This document shows positions 1 to 9,080 of a DNA stretch of 64,000 nucleotides, piece by piece. The stretch lies in contig NZ_JBHUMO010000052.1 in the NCBI RefSeq assembly GCF_042685105.1, positions 3,368 through 67,367 on the forward strand, given 5' to 3'. The DNA comes from Enterococcus_G camelliae. Lineage in GTDB: Bacteria; Bacillota; Bacilli; Lactobacillales; Enterococcaceae. Under the pieces are notes generated by a model. That model was not told the origin of the DNA and did not search any database. It was given only the letters and a program-made list of their open reading frames with translations. Each line of letters opens with the position of its first letter. Positions within the stretch are counted from its first letter, which is position 1. The position numbers and the translations under genes were made by a program.

Positions 1-536
1 TGAAAGAAGTAGGCATTACAACGATATTTGTTACTCATGACCAAGAAGAAGCCTTATCGATTAGCGACAAAATCATTTTGTTGAATGAAGGAGTTATCCA
101 ACAAAACGACGATCCGCAAAATCTATACCTTGAACCAGCCAACTTGTTCGTTGCTCAATTTATTGGGAATCCTATTATCAATGTTCTACCGGTAACGGTT
201 CAAAATGGACAAATGACGCATTCTCTCTTTGAAATCCCTGTGACACTGTTTTCAGATGATAACCTTAAACAAGAAATTCAAGATGGTCAGTATTTCTTGG
301 GTGTACGCCCAGAAGATGTTATGCCCGTTGAATTAGGAAAAGGGGTATTTAACCGTCCTATTTTGACTGTTGAATTAATTGGTAGGGAACGTATATTGAA
401 TTTTGATGGCGATAAGATGCGAATGAAATCAATCGTTAGTATCGAAACAGACCTCAACGAGGGGGATACAACTGATTTTGATTTTAATTATAAAAAAGTA
501 TTTATTTTTAAAGAAAATGGAGAACGAATACACTAA
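1..536 (+). CDS. ABC importer ATP-binding subunit, C-terminal part (UgpC/MsmK type)
   Basis: Only the C-terminal part is present; the reading frame is open through the left edge from base 3. The visible part begins just before the H-loop histidine (FVTHDQEEAL) that follows Walker B in the MalK/UgpC/MsmK family of carbohydrate importers, then runs into a TOBE-like beta domain of about 130 residues with the characteristic GVRPEDV stretch. The protein would energise the two permeases encoded immediately downstream at the cytoplasmic face of the membrane. Its TAA stop overlaps the ATG of the first permease by one base, so translation is probably coupled. Walker A and the signature motif lie outside the window. 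The substrate cannot be read from this piece. Confidence 0.9.
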   Translation, partial: KEVGITTIFVTHDQEEALSISDKIILLNEGVIQQNDDPQNLYLEPANLFVAQFIGNPIINVLPVTVQNGQMTHSLFEIPVTLFSDDNLKQEIQDGQYFLGVRPEDVMPVELGKGVFNRPILTVELIGRERILNFDGDKMRMKSIVSIETDLNEGDTTDFDFNYKKVFIFKENGERIH

Positions 537-1417
537 TGAACAAGAAAAAATATAATCCGGAAAACCAACCCAAGGCCTGGTTCTTCCTGTTGCCTTCTTT
601 GTTGGTTATTGTTTTGTTTAGTATCTATCCATTGTTTCGCTCGCTCTACATGAGTTTTCAAAAGGGAACATTAATTAATCAAGAATTTGCTGGTTTACAA
701 AATTATCAAATGGTTTTGAAAGATCCTGTGTTTTTTAAGGCCTTAAAAAATACCGCTGTTTACGCTTTTTCGGTGGTTCCAATTGCATTAATTCTTTCCT
801 TAGGCATTGCGTGGGTGATTTTTGAAAAAGTAAAATATAAAAGCTTTTTCGAAACAATTTTTTTCATGCCTTATGTCACTAGTACAATTGCGATTGGGAT
901 TGTTTTTCGCTATTTCTTTAATGGCGATTATGGCATCATCAACTATGTACTTGGATTATTTGGTATTTCAGCAGTCAATTGGTTAGATAGTATTCAGATG
1001 AGCATGCCTACATTAATCATTTTTGGAATTTGGACAAGTTTGGCATTTAATATCATTATTTTACTTGCTGGCTTGAGAAACATTGATGAAGAGCACTACA
1101 AAATTGCCAAAATGTTTGGAGCGACGGACGGAGAAATTTTTCGCAGAATTACTTTTCCCCAGTTGATTCCAACAATCACTTTTCTGTTGACGGTTAACCT
1201 TATTGGTGCCTTCAAAGTGTATACCCAAGTGTATGCCTTATTTGGCGGAAAAGCAGGCATTGCTAATAGTGCTACCACGGCTGTTTACTATATCTATGAC
1301 AAATTCCATGTTGCTAACCGTCCGGGGATAGCAATGGCTGCGACAGTGATTCTATTTGTCATTATCTTGGTCGTTACTTTCTTGCAAAATAAATTGATGA
1401 AGAAAGTGGGGCGTTAG
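536..1417 (+). CDS. ABC sugar-type permease, MalF/UgpA family
   Basis: A 293-residue integral membrane protein with about six hydrophobic segments. It has the cytoplasmic EAA loop of binding-protein-dependent permeases (FGATDGEIFRRITFPQL, near residues 195-211), which contacts the ATPase. Length and motif fit the MalF/UgpA/LacF family, which works as a heterodimer with a MalG/UgpE partner. The gene starts one base inside the ATPase stop and is followed 2 bases later by the second permease, so it belongs to one transcription unit. Substrate is inferred only as carbohydrate or glycerophospho-compound because the family handles both. Confidence 0.93.
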   Translation: MNKKKYNPENQPKAWFFLLPSLLVIVLFSIYPLFRSLYMSFQKGTLINQEFAGLQNYQMVLKDPVFFKALKNTAVYAFSVVPIALILSLGIAWVIFEKVKYKSFFETIFFMPYVTSTIAIGIVFRYFFNGDYGIINYVLGLFGISAVNWLDSIQMSMPTLIIFGIWTSLAFNIIILLAGLRNIDEEHYKIAKMFGATDGEIFRRITFPQLIPTITFLLTVNLIGAFKVYTQVYALFGGKAGIANSATTAVYYIYDKFHVANRPGIAMAATVILFVIILVVTFLQNKLMKKVGR

Positions 1418-1419
1418 CA

Positions 1420-2238
1420 ATGAAAAAAATGATTACAATCATTAGTTATTTGTTTATCTTGTTGTTAGGAATAACGACTCTATTTCCATTTGTTTATATG
1501 ATTTTAGCGGGGTTGATGTCTTATAGCGAAGTAACTAGTATACCACCGACTTTTTTGCCAAAACATTTTCAGTGGGGAAACTATGTAGAAGTGTTTGAAA
1601 AAGCACCATTCCTGCGCTACTTTATCAATACGGTTGTTGTGTCATTGGCTACGACAATTGCAACGGTTATCACTTCGGTCCTTGCCGCGTTTGCATTGAG
1701 TAGTTTAAAATTTCGCTTTAAAGGGCTGGTTGTTGGGGTGATGGTGTCACTTTTGATGGTACCGTATGAATCAATCATTTTTACTAACTACAATACAATT
1801 GCTCGAATGGGACTATTGGATACATACACAGCGCTCATTATCCCTTTTCTAACGAGTATTTTTTACATTTATTACTTGATGGGGTACTTAAGAGGTATTC
1901 CTGATACGTATTACAAAGCAGCTAAAATAGATGGCGCCTCTGACTTAGAGTTCATTTGGCGAATCCTTGTGCCAATGTCGAAACCAGCTTTGGTAACAGT
2001 GGGGATTTTGACTTTTATCTCTAGTTGGAATTCATTTTTATGGCCATTATTAGTCACCAATAGTAGTGATTTCCGTTTATTAAATAATGGATTATCTGCT
2101 TTTGCTACAGAAAGTGGCAGTGATGTTCAGTTGCAGATGGCAGCTGCCACCATCACCGTTGTGCCAATTTTAATTATCTATCTCATTTTCCGAAAAGAGA
2201 TTATTCGAGGAGTCGCAAAAAATGGTATTAAAGGGTAA
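1420..2238 (+). CDS. ABC sugar-type permease, MalG/UgpE family
   Basis: A 272-residue membrane protein with an N-terminal signal-anchor-like helix, about six membrane spans and an EAA loop (KIDGASDLEFIWRILVP, near residues 169-185). It is the expected second half of the permease pair. It begins 2 bases after its partner. The 3' end overlaps the following metallo-hydrolase gene by 17 bases, a tight coupling that makes that hydrolase part of the same unit. Family membership is secure; substrate is not visible. Confidence 0.93.
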   Translation: MKKMITIISYLFILLLGITTLFPFVYMILAGLMSYSEVTSIPPTFLPKHFQWGNYVEVFEKAPFLRYFINTVVVSLATTIATVITSVLAAFALSSLKFRFKGLVVGVMVSLLMVPYESIIFTNYNTIARMGLLDTYTALIIPFLTSIFYIYYLMGYLRGIPDTYYKAAKIDGASDLEFIWRILVPMSKPALVTVGILTFISSWNSFLWPLLVTNSSDFRLLNNGLSAFATESGSDVQLQMAAATITVVPILIIYLIFRKEIIRGVAKNGIKG

Positions 2239-3514
2239 GACAAAAATTACATTTCATAGTGGAATTTTAACGATTGGTGGGACAGTTATTGAAATCGCCT
2301 ATCAGGATTCGCATATTTTCTTCGATTTTGGGACAGAATTTCGCCCAGAGTTGACATTACCAGATGAACAGTTACAAACATTAGTAGATAATGGACTAGT
2401 CCCTAATTTAAATCATGTGTATGATCCTAGACTGAATTATCTTTACCAAGGAAATGAGGATCAAACGTATCGTCATACGGCTGTTTTTTTGTCTCATGTC
2501 CATCTGGATCACTCTAAGATGATCAATTATTTAGATCCAGCAATTCCACTCTATACATTAAAAGAATCGAAAGATATTCTCAATTTTTTAAATAGAGAAG
2601 GAGACTTTTTGTTGCCTTCCCCGTTTGAAGACAAACATGTTACTCGTCCAATGATTGGATTAGAAAAAAATGCAATGGTTCAAATTGGTGAGATTCAAGT
2701 TGAAGTTGTTCCCGTTGATCATGATGCATATGGGGCAAGTGCTTTGTTGATCCGAACACCAGATGCCTTTCTTACTTACACTGGTGATTTGCGACTTCAT
2801 GGACACAATTCTGAAGACACAAAACGCTTTTGTGAAAAAGCAAAACACACGGATGTTTTGATGATGGAAGGGGTCAGTATTAGTTTTCCAGAACGAGTGG
2901 ATGATCCAACGCAAATCAAAATTTTAAGTGAAGAAGATTTGATTCAGCAAATTGTGGCACTCGTTTTAGCTAATCCTCACCGTCAAATCACATTCAATGG
3001 TTATCCAGCGAATATCTTGCGGTTTGCTAAATTAATTGATGCAAGCCCTCGTGAGGTAGTCCTTGAAGCCAAAATGGCGGCCTTGATTTTAGAGGTACTA
3101 GGCAAGCAAGTCCCTTATTACTATCTTCCAAGCGAACAAACGATTCAACAGTTAGATACCCAACTGGAAGTTTCTTATGAATCTTTATTAATGGATTCTA
3201 GTGAATATCTTTTTCAAGTAGTAGAAGGCTTTGATAAGTTAATGCCACAGGGCCTATATATTCATAGTGATGCCCAACCACTAGGAGATTTTGATCCAAG
3301 TTATCAAGTCTTCTTAGAAATGCTAGCAAAGCAACAAATCGAATTTGTTCGTTTAGCTTGTTCAGGACATGCATTTCCCAATGATTTGAAACAGATCATT
3401 GCATGGATTGAACCCAAATGTTTGGTTCCAATTCATACGCTTCATCCAGAAAAACTGGAGAATCCGTATGGTGAAAGAATATTGCCACACCGTGGTGAAA
3501 CGTTAACCCTATAA
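2222..3514 (+). CDS. MBL-fold metallo-hydrolase, beta-CASP/RNase J-like layout
   Basis: A 430-residue soluble protein. The metallo-beta-lactamase signature HVHLDH appears near residue 92, followed by further metal-ligand candidates (the PVDHDAYG and YTGDLRLHGH stretches). The middle has a TFNGYPANILRF stretch and the C-terminus has SGHA and PIHT motifs, the arrangement seen in RNase J and related beta-CASP nucleases. This supports a phosphodiesterase or nuclease-like hydrolase; the substrate is unknown. The gene overlaps the upstream permease by 17 bases and lies 19 bases before the binding-protein gene, an unusual place for a nuclease-like enzyme. It could equally process an imported phosphodiester. 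Fold confidence is high, function low. Confidence 0.85.
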   Translation: MVLKGKTKITFHSGILTIGGTVIEIAYQDSHIFFDFGTEFRPELTLPDEQLQTLVDNGLVPNLNHVYDPRLNYLYQGNEDQTYRHTAVFLSHVHLDHSKMINYLDPAIPLYTLKESKDILNFLNREGDFLLPSPFEDKHVTRPMIGLEKNAMVQIGEIQVEVVPVDHDAYGASALLIRTPDAFLTYTGDLRLHGHNSEDTKRFCEKAKHTDVLMMEGVSISFPERVDDPTQIKILSEEDLIQQIVALVLANPHRQITFNGYPANILRFAKLIDASPREVVLEAKMAALILEVLGKQVPYYYLPSEQTIQQLDTQLEVSYESLLMDSSEYLFQVVEGFDKLMPQGLYIHSDAQPLGDFDPSYQVFLEMLAKQQIEFVRLACSGHAFPNDLKQIIAWIEPKCLVPIHTLHPEKLENPYGERILPHRGETLTL

Positions 3515-3533
3515 CTTTTAAGGAGAGAGAAAA

Positions 3534-4826
3534 ATGAAAATCAAGAGTTTGGCAACAATCGCACTTACGGCAATCGCAACCGTGTCATTGGCGGCTTGTG
3601 GAAGCAAAAAGGAATCAAGTGAATCGTCAGAGAAAGCAGCAGATAAAATTGTTACGAAATTGGATGGGACAACAACCATTACTTTTTGGCATGCAATGGC
3701 TGGTGGACAAGGGGAAGCACTAGAAAAAATCACGAATGAATTTATGGAAAAGAATCCATCTATCAAAGTAACGTTGCAAAACCAATCTTCTTATAACGAT
3801 TTACAAGCCAAAATCAATTCCACTCTACAATCGCCAAAAGATTTACCAACAATTACTCAAGCCTATCCAGGATGGTTGTACAGTGCAGCATCCGATAAGA
3901 TGTTAGTTGATCTAGATCCATATATTTCAAATAAGACAATCGGTTGGGGTGACCAAGAAACGATTCGTCAAACATTATTGGAAGGTGCACAAATTAATGA
4001 TAAGCAATACGGTATTCCATTTAATAAATCAACAGAAATGCTTTTCTATAATGCTGAAATGTTAAAGGAATATGGAGTAGAAGTGCCTACAACAATGGAT
4101 GAATTAAAAGAAGCGGCCAAAACAATTTATGAAAAATCAAATGGAGAAGTTGTGGGAGCTGGATTTGACTCTTTAAATAATTATTATGCCATTGGAATGA
4201 AAAATGAAGGTGTGAAATTTAACAAAGATTTGAAATTAGATAGTAAAAAATCAAAAGAAGTGATTTCTTACTATGGTGAAGGTATTGATAAAGGATATTT
4301 CCGCGTAGCTGGCTCGGATAAATATCTTTCTGGGCCATTTGCAAATAAGAAAATTGCGATGTACATTGGTTCAAGTGCGGGTGAAGCGTACACTGCAAAA
4401 GATACAAAAGGAAAATTTGAATACGGTGTAGCAGCTCGACCAAGCAAATACAATTTACAACAAGGTACAGATATTTATATGTTTACTAGTGCCTCTGCGA
4501 AACAAAGAACTGCAGCCTTTGAATTCATGAAATACCTTGCTTCTCCAAAGGTTCAATCAGAATGGGCATTGGCAACTGGCTATATGCCAATTGTTGATTC
4601 AGTGATCCAAAGTGACGAGTACAAAAATGCTTCTGATATGAAAGTACCGGGCGCAATTGCTGATGCGACAAAACATTTATTCTCTATTCCAGTTGAAGAA
4701 AATGCTGATTCTGCTTATAATGAAATGAGAGTTATCATGGAAAATATTTATGCGAATCCATTTAAAGATGAAGATAAGATTATCAAAGATTCAGTTTCAG
4801 AATTGGAACAAGTTTGGAATCAATAA
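3534..4826 (+). CDS. ABC transporter sugar-type substrate-binding lipoprotein
   Basis: A 430-residue extracellular lipoprotein of solute-binding protein family 1 (MalE/UgpB-like). A signal peptide ends in the lipobox LAAC (cysteine near residue 22), followed by a Ser/Glu/Lys-rich linker. The mature part begins with the family-typical TTITFWHAMAGGQGEALEKI stretch, and NKSTEMLFYNAEML near residue 165 is also typical. UgpB relatives commonly carry such FWHAM motifs, but a sugar ligand is equally possible. An AAGGAGAG ribosome binding site precedes the ATG. A terminator follows at once, so this closes the importer operon. Confidence 0.93.
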   Translation: MKIKSLATIALTAIATVSLAACGSKKESSESSEKAADKIVTKLDGTTTITFWHAMAGGQGEALEKITNEFMEKNPSIKVTLQNQSSYNDLQAKINSTLQSPKDLPTITQAYPGWLYSAASDKMLVDLDPYISNKTIGWGDQETIRQTLLEGAQINDKQYGIPFNKSTEMLFYNAEMLKEYGVEVPTTMDELKEAAKTIYEKSNGEVVGAGFDSLNNYYAIGMKNEGVKFNKDLKLDSKKSKEVISYYGEGIDKGYFRVAGSDKYLSGPFANKKIAMYIGSSAGEAYTAKDTKGKFEYGVAARPSKYNLQQGTDIYMFTSASAKQRTAAFEFMKYLASPKVQSEWALATGYMPIVDSVIQSDEYKNASDMKVPGAIADATKHLFSIPVEENADSAYNEMRVIMENIYANPFKDEDKIIKDSVSELEQVWNQ

Positions 4827-4844
4827 TATGTTTTGATTGTGACA

Positions 4845-4887
4845 GAAGGTGGTTCAAGAGCGATGCTTTTGAACTCCTTCTTTTTTT
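4845..4887 (+). terminator. Rho-independent terminator of the ABC importer operon
   Basis: The arms GAAGGTGGTTCAA and TTGAACTCCTTC pair around a loop of about ten bases, followed by a run of Ts. It lies just after the binding-protein stop and before the ribosome binding site of the phosphoesterase gene. Confidence 0.85.
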
Positions 4888-4908
4888 AAAAAAATTGAGG
4901 TGGATGAA

Positions 4909-6465
4909 ATGAAAGTAACAATTCTTGCAACAAGTGACATGCATGGGTATATTTTACCTACCAATTTCTCCGAAAAAGGAATGGATTTGCCTTTTGGAAC
5001 AGCAAAGGTAGCGACTGTCATGCATAAAATGAAACAAGAAGCACAAGGGCCAGTGATTCAAATTGAAAATGGGGATTTTATTCAGGGTTCACCACTTAGT
5101 TATTACATTCGAAAAAAAAATGAGGTTGGCGTGGAAGCTTTAACCGCAATTCCTAATCATATGGGTTACGATGTTGGCGTCTTGGGAAATCATGAATTTA
5201 ATTATGGGATGGAGTATCTAAAAGAGGCCATTGCAAGCTATCAATATCCAATTTTAGCTGCAAATGTGCTTGATAAAAAGGGTAATCCTGTTCTAGGTAA
5301 ACCATATGTCATTTTTGAAAAAGAAGGCGTAAAAATTGCTATCTTGGGGGTTGTAACACAATATATTCCTAATTGGGAACAGCCCGCTACCATTGAAGGC
5401 TTGCACTTTCTAAGTTTAGTCGAAACAGCTCAAAAATATGTACCTATCTTAAAAGAACAAGCGGATATCGTTATCGTCAGTTATCATGGAGGATTTGAAC
5501 GTCATCTTGAAACAGGGGAGCCAACTGAGTTATTGACCGGAGAAAATGAAGGGTATGAATTGTTGAAAACCGTCAAAGGAATCGATGCCTTTGTCACAGG
5601 GCATCAGCATCGTGAGATAGCGACCAAGTTATTTGGGGTCCCTGTCATTCAACCGGGTTACCGCGGTTCCTATATTGGAAAAATTGAATTAACTATTGAG
5701 AAAACGCTGAATGGTTATGCAGTGAGGGAAAGCAATGCTGCCCTTATCCCAACGAAAAATGAGCAGGCTGATCCGGAAATAATTGAACTTGTTCAAACGG
5801 TTAGCGATGACGTAGAGGTATGGCTTGATCAGACTTTGGGAACGGTACACGGAAATATGCGCATCGAAGATCCAAATCAAGCACGATTAATTGAACACCC
5901 ATATGTTGAATTTATCAATCGTGTTCAGATGGAAGCGAGCGGTGCACCAATTTCGGCAACTGCATTGTTTAATAATGAGGGAAAAGGATTTAATTCAACG
6001 ATTACGATGCGAGATGTCATCACAAATTATATTTATCCGAATACTTTAGCTGTTCTAAAGCTAACCGGAAAAGAGTTGCGTGCAGCACTTGAAAGAACTG
6101 CGGATTTCTTTGTTGTAAGTGAAGGGGAAATTAAATTTAACCCAATTTATGTGGAGCCCAAACCGCAATACTATAATTATGACATGTATGAGGGAATCGA
6201 CTACACCATTGATTTTCAAAAACCAAGTGGGCAACGAGTTGTTACGTTGAATTACCAAGGAACTTGTCTTGAAGAGGATCAGGAAATTGAATTGGTGACG
6301 AATCAATATCGTGCAGTAGGTGGTGGAAATTATGATATGTTTGGTCCTGAAAAAATTGTGCGAGAAATTCAAATTGATATGACAGAATTGATTGCTGAAT
6401 ATTTGCGAAACCATCCGGTGATTGAAGCAAAAGTCAATCATAATTTTCAGACATTGCCAAAATAG
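4909..6465 (+). CDS. 5'-nucleotidase/2',3'-cyclic phosphodiesterase family metallophosphoesterase
   Basis: A 518-residue protein with an N-terminal calcineurin-like phosphoesterase domain (SDMHG near residue 10, GNHEFNYG near residue 95, VTGHQHRE near residue 230) and a C-terminal 5'-nucleotidase domain, the two-domain design of UshA, CpdB and YunD. No signal peptide or cell-wall anchor is visible, so it should be cytoplasmic, like B. subtilis YunD. A GTG lies in frame 9 bases upstream, but the AGGTGG ribosome binding site sits properly only before the ATG at 4909. It follows the ABC operon after a terminator, so joint transcription is not assured. Confidence 0.9.
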   Translation: MKVTILATSDMHGYILPTNFSEKGMDLPFGTAKVATVMHKMKQEAQGPVIQIENGDFIQGSPLSYYIRKKNEVGVEALTAIPNHMGYDVGVLGNHEFNYGMEYLKEAIASYQYPILAANVLDKKGNPVLGKPYVIFEKEGVKIAILGVVTQYIPNWEQPATIEGLHFLSLVETAQKYVPILKEQADIVIVSYHGGFERHLETGEPTELLTGENEGYELLKTVKGIDAFVTGHQHREIATKLFGVPVIQPGYRGSYIGKIELTIEKTLNGYAVRESNAALIPTKNEQADPEIIELVQTVSDDVEVWLDQTLGTVHGNMRIEDPNQARLIEHPYVEFINRVQMEASGAPISATALFNNEGKGFNSTITMRDVITNYIYPNTLAVLKLTGKELRAALERTADFFVVSEGEIKFNPIYVEPKPQYYNYDMYEGIDYTIDFQKPSGQRVVTLNYQGTCLEEDQEIELVTNQYRAVGGGNYDMFGPEKIVREIQIDMTELIAEYLRNHPVIEAKVNHNFQTLPK

Positions 6466-6501
6466 TGCTGCAAAACTAACTTGTTTGTTTCACGATTGCT
6501 T

Positions 6502-6541
6502 GAAGTGATTCCTAAAAAATTGGGAATCGCTTCTTTTTTTT
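6502..6541 (+). terminator. Rho-independent terminator after phosphoesterase gene
   Basis: GAAGTGATTCC pairs with GGGAATCGCTTC across a short A-rich loop, followed by nine Ts. It has a classic intrinsic terminator form. Confidence 0.9.
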
Positions 6542-6544
6542 CAG

Positions 6545-6735
6545 CATGGACAAACTTTAACGGGTGTTAGGTTCTGGCGGCAAGCACCTAGCAAGTCCTC
6601 GTTGCGGATAAGGCTACCAAAACATGCAACGTTCATTTACTACTTGTCACGCGTACCAACGATAAAGGTTCGTATAGCTTGGAATCTTTGGATAAATCAA
6701 TGGTTCTCACAGTTGAAACGCTATAGGTATGAAGG
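6545..6735 (+). other. Non-coding, relatively GC-rich patch between two terminators (possible structured RNA or intron relic)
   Basis: This stretch has no convincing reading frame. It is visibly richer in G and C than neighbouring spacers and is bounded by a terminator on the left and a strong hairpin on the right. Short internal complementarities are visible (TAGGT at 6568-6572 with ACCTA at 6586-6590). The 8-mer TAACGGGT at 6558-6565 recurs at 23474-23481 in the intron-like patch, which also sits just after a terminator. I do not recognise an RNA family. It may be a small RNA gene ending at the 6739 hairpin, or the remnant of a group II intron 5' region. Confidence 0.35.
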
Positions 6736-6738
6736 AGA

Positions 6739-6775
6739 GAGCAAGAAAAACCAGCTAATGGTTTTTCTCTTGCTC
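6739..6775. terminator. Hairpin between the non-coding patch and the convergent oxidoreductase gene
   Basis: GAGCAAGAAAAACCA pairs with TGGTTTTTCTCTTGCTC apart from a two-base bulge, with a five-base loop. It sits at the convergence of a rightward patch and the leftward oxidoreductase gene, so it may serve both directions. It has no long T tract outside the stem; the A and T runs are inside the arms. Confidence 0.6.
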
Positions 6776-6781
6776 AATTGA

Positions 6782-7909
6782 CTAGCAATCAGTGGGTCTT
6801 TCTCTTTTTGAAAGATAATTTGTCAGCGATTTTTGGTAACAATCAAAGACTGCTTGTTGATTGGCAAAGTAATTAGCCAATAAGTAACCAATATATGGCC
6901 CTGTAGTTAAACCAGAAGAACCCAGCCCGCTTGCAACGACAAGAGATGAATCATCATAAACAGGACCAAAAAAAGGAGCAAAATCTGAAGTGTACGCGCG
7001 TGTACCAACTTGGTAGGTAGTTGGATAATCCATAAGAGAAACAGAGGAATCTAAAAAACGAGCAACGCCATCCGTTAGTTGTTTGTACGCTTCAGTGGTT
7101 GGGGTGAGATCCCATGCGGCATCATTTTCATGAGTGGCGCCAACTAAGATTTTTCCATTACTAAACGGAATGACATCGGCTTCTCCTTCCAGCATGGCAA
7201 CAGGCCAATCACTTGTTGGTTGGAAAGGCGTCTGAAAACACAAGAGCTGGCCCTTTTGTGGTCGAATATCAACCCTATACCCGAGTGGGGCTAGCAATTT
7301 TTTTAAGTGAGGACCAGGTGCTAAAAGTAAGGCATCAAAGGTATCCGTTTGTCCTTGCGATTGCACTTCCCACGAATCGGCCTTTTTGTTAATTGTCACG
7401 TATTCTTGGACAAAGGGAATGTGCTTGGTTTTGAGTATGGACTGAACATGATCTAGATAGGAAGAACCGTCCAGTTGGCTCCCTCCCGAAAGATAAAGTG
7501 AGGGCATTTCCTTTAAAAGAGGGAGCTTTTTCTTGGTAGCTGAACCATTGAGAAGCTCTATTTCACCCATATCAGGCGCTTCTTTTATACGCTCATTTGC
7601 TAAATTTAGTAGATCAGGTAAGGTTTCCTCTGGTCGAACGAAGAGGGCCCCTGAATGATTGAAAATCGTTTTGGGTAATGCTAGATCAACAGCTAATTTT
7701 TGGTAAAAATGAGCACCATCTTTCGCAAGTTGATACCATTTTTTGTTTCTTCTTTTTGAAAGCCAGGGAGCAATGATTCCCGCACTAGCTCGAGTGGCCT
7801 GACCTTGAGGAAAGTCAAAGACGGTTAGTTGGCAATCGCTTAATTGACTTAGGTAAAAAGCAGCGGTTGAACCAATGATTCCACCACCGATAATCGCAAT
7901 TTTTTTCAT
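6782..7909 (-). CDS. FAD-dependent amine/D-amino-acid oxidoreductase (DAO/DadA family)
   Basis: A 375-residue flavoprotein. The N-terminal dinucleotide-binding motif IAIIGGGIIGSTAAFYLS (residues 4-21) begins a DAO-family fold, with a glycine-rich GLGSSGLTTGP stretch near the C-terminus that closes over FAD in this family. Members oxidise glycine, sarcosine or D-amino acids; ThiO and DadA are the nearest named types. No thiamine genes are adjacent, so a specific substrate is not supported. AAGGAG lies upstream of the ATG. It is divergent from the glycosyltransferase gene and has no partner in an operon. Confidence 0.88.
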   Translation of the reverse strand: MKKIAIIGGGIIGSTAAFYLSQLSDCQLTVFDFPQGQATRASAGIIAPWLSKRRNKKWYQLAKDGAHFYQKLAVDLALPKTIFNHSGALFVRPEETLPDLLNLANERIKEAPDMGEIELLNGSATKKKLPLLKEMPSLYLSGGSQLDGSSYLDHVQSILKTKHIPFVQEYVTINKKADSWEVQSQGQTDTFDALLLAPGPHLKKLLAPLGYRVDIRPQKGQLLCFQTPFQPTSDWPVAMLEGEADVIPFSNGKILVGATHENDAAWDLTPTTEAYKQLTDGVARFLDSSVSLMDYPTTYQVGTRAYTSDFAPFFGPVYDDSSLVVASGLGSSGLTTGPYIGYLLANYFANQQAVFDCYQKSLTNYLSKRERPTDC

Positions 7910-8036
7910 AATAGTTACACTCCTTCAACGACTGAATCATGCCACACTTTTATTTTGATGTCAAAAATGAGAATGAATGGTATCATTTAAACAGATTGAT
8001 TGAGTAGGTAAAATGAAACAATAAAGGAGTGTCTAT

Positions 8037-8981
8037 ATGAAATTATCGATTATTGTCCCGTGCTTTAACGAGCAAGAGTCGTTACCTTTTTTCTTTGCTG
8101 AGACGCAAAAACAACTTCAGAAACTACCAGTCACACCTGAGTATCTATTTATTAATGATGGTTCGACTGATCAAACATTGAGTGAATTGAAAAAAATGCA
8201 TCAAAACAATCCTTCTTTTGTGCATTATATTGATTTTTCAAGAAACTTTGGAAAAGAAGCTGCGATTTATGCTGGGTTGCAGGCAGCAACCGGTGATCTT
8301 GTGACGCTAATGGATGCTGATTTGCAAGATCCGCCTGAGCTTTTGCCCAAAATGTATCAACTGATTAGTGAAGAAGGATTTGACTGTGTGGGAACTTGTC
8401 GCAAAAGTCGTGCAGGTGAACCAGTGATTCGAAGCTTTTTTGCAAAACAGTTTTATTGGTTAATGAATAAAATTTCTCGGACACCAATGATTAGTGGAGT
8501 ACGCGATTTTCGCCTAATGAATCGACAAGTCGTCAATGCTATTTTACAAATGGGAGAATACAATCGTTTTTCCAAAGGCATATTCAGCTGGGTAGGCTTT
8601 AAAACAACCTATTTACCTTACGAAAATAAAGAAAGAGTCGCGGGAAAAACTTCTTGGTCTTTTTGGGGTCTGTTTCGCTATTCGCTGGAAGGAATTATTG
8701 ATTTTTCAAATGTTCCCTTGCAATTGTCTGCCTGGGGCGGTATTTTTTCTTGTCTATTAGCTTTGTTAATTATCGTGGTTATCATTATCCGTACGCTCTT
8801 GTTTGGTGACCCGACCTCTGGATGGCCTTCATTGGTATCGATTATTCTGTTTCTCGGTGGAATCCAATTGTTTTTTATTGGAATCTTGGGTCAATATGTG
8901 GGGAAAATCTATTTAGAAGTAAAAAAACGTCCGGTATATCTTATTCGAGAAACGGATTTAAAAGACTTAGGAGAGAAATGA
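8037..8981 (+). CDS. Family 2 membrane glycosyltransferase, polyprenyl-phosphate type (GtrB/CsbB-like)
   Basis: A 314-residue protein with a cytoplasmic GT-A domain (IIVPCFNEQESL at residues 5-16, FINDGSTD, and the metal-binding LMDADLQDPPELL near residue 94) and two hydrophobic helices between about residues 230 and 295. This is the layout of enzymes that load glucose or a similar sugar onto undecaprenyl phosphate for later transfer outside the cell. No flippase or GtrC-like partner is adjacent. AAAGGAG precedes the ATG. The sugar and final acceptor (teichoic acid, glycolipid or protein) cannot be told from the sequence. Confidence 0.9.
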   Translation: MKLSIIVPCFNEQESLPFFFAETQKQLQKLPVTPEYLFINDGSTDQTLSELKKMHQNNPSFVHYIDFSRNFGKEAAIYAGLQAATGDLVTLMDADLQDPPELLPKMYQLISEEGFDCVGTCRKSRAGEPVIRSFFAKQFYWLMNKISRTPMISGVRDFRLMNRQVVNAILQMGEYNRFSKGIFSWVGFKTTYLPYENKERVAGKTSWSFWGLFRYSLEGIIDFSNVPLQLSAWGGIFSCLLALLIIVVIIIRTLLFGDPTSGWPSLVSIILFLGGIQLFFIGILGQYVGKIYLEVKKRPVYLIRETDLKDLGEK

Positions 8982-8987
8982 TACGTT

Positions 8988-9018
8988 GGTTTTTCTTCAA
9001 GAAAAAGAACCCTTTTTT
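8988..9018 (+). terminator. Terminator after glycosyltransferase gene
   Basis: GGTTTTTCTT pairs with AAGAAAAAGAACC, with one unpaired base, and is followed by a run of six Ts. It starts seven bases after the stop codon. Confidence 0.75.
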
Positions 9019-9080
9019 CACCCTTTTTAGATGCAGAGCGTGAGGACTTGAAAAAAATTATGGCTATCAAAAATGACAAC

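Noticed and set aside
6061..6441. 126-residue leftward frame inside the phosphoesterase gene
   Set aside because: It is a shadow of a well-supported gene, with no ribosome binding site or known motif.
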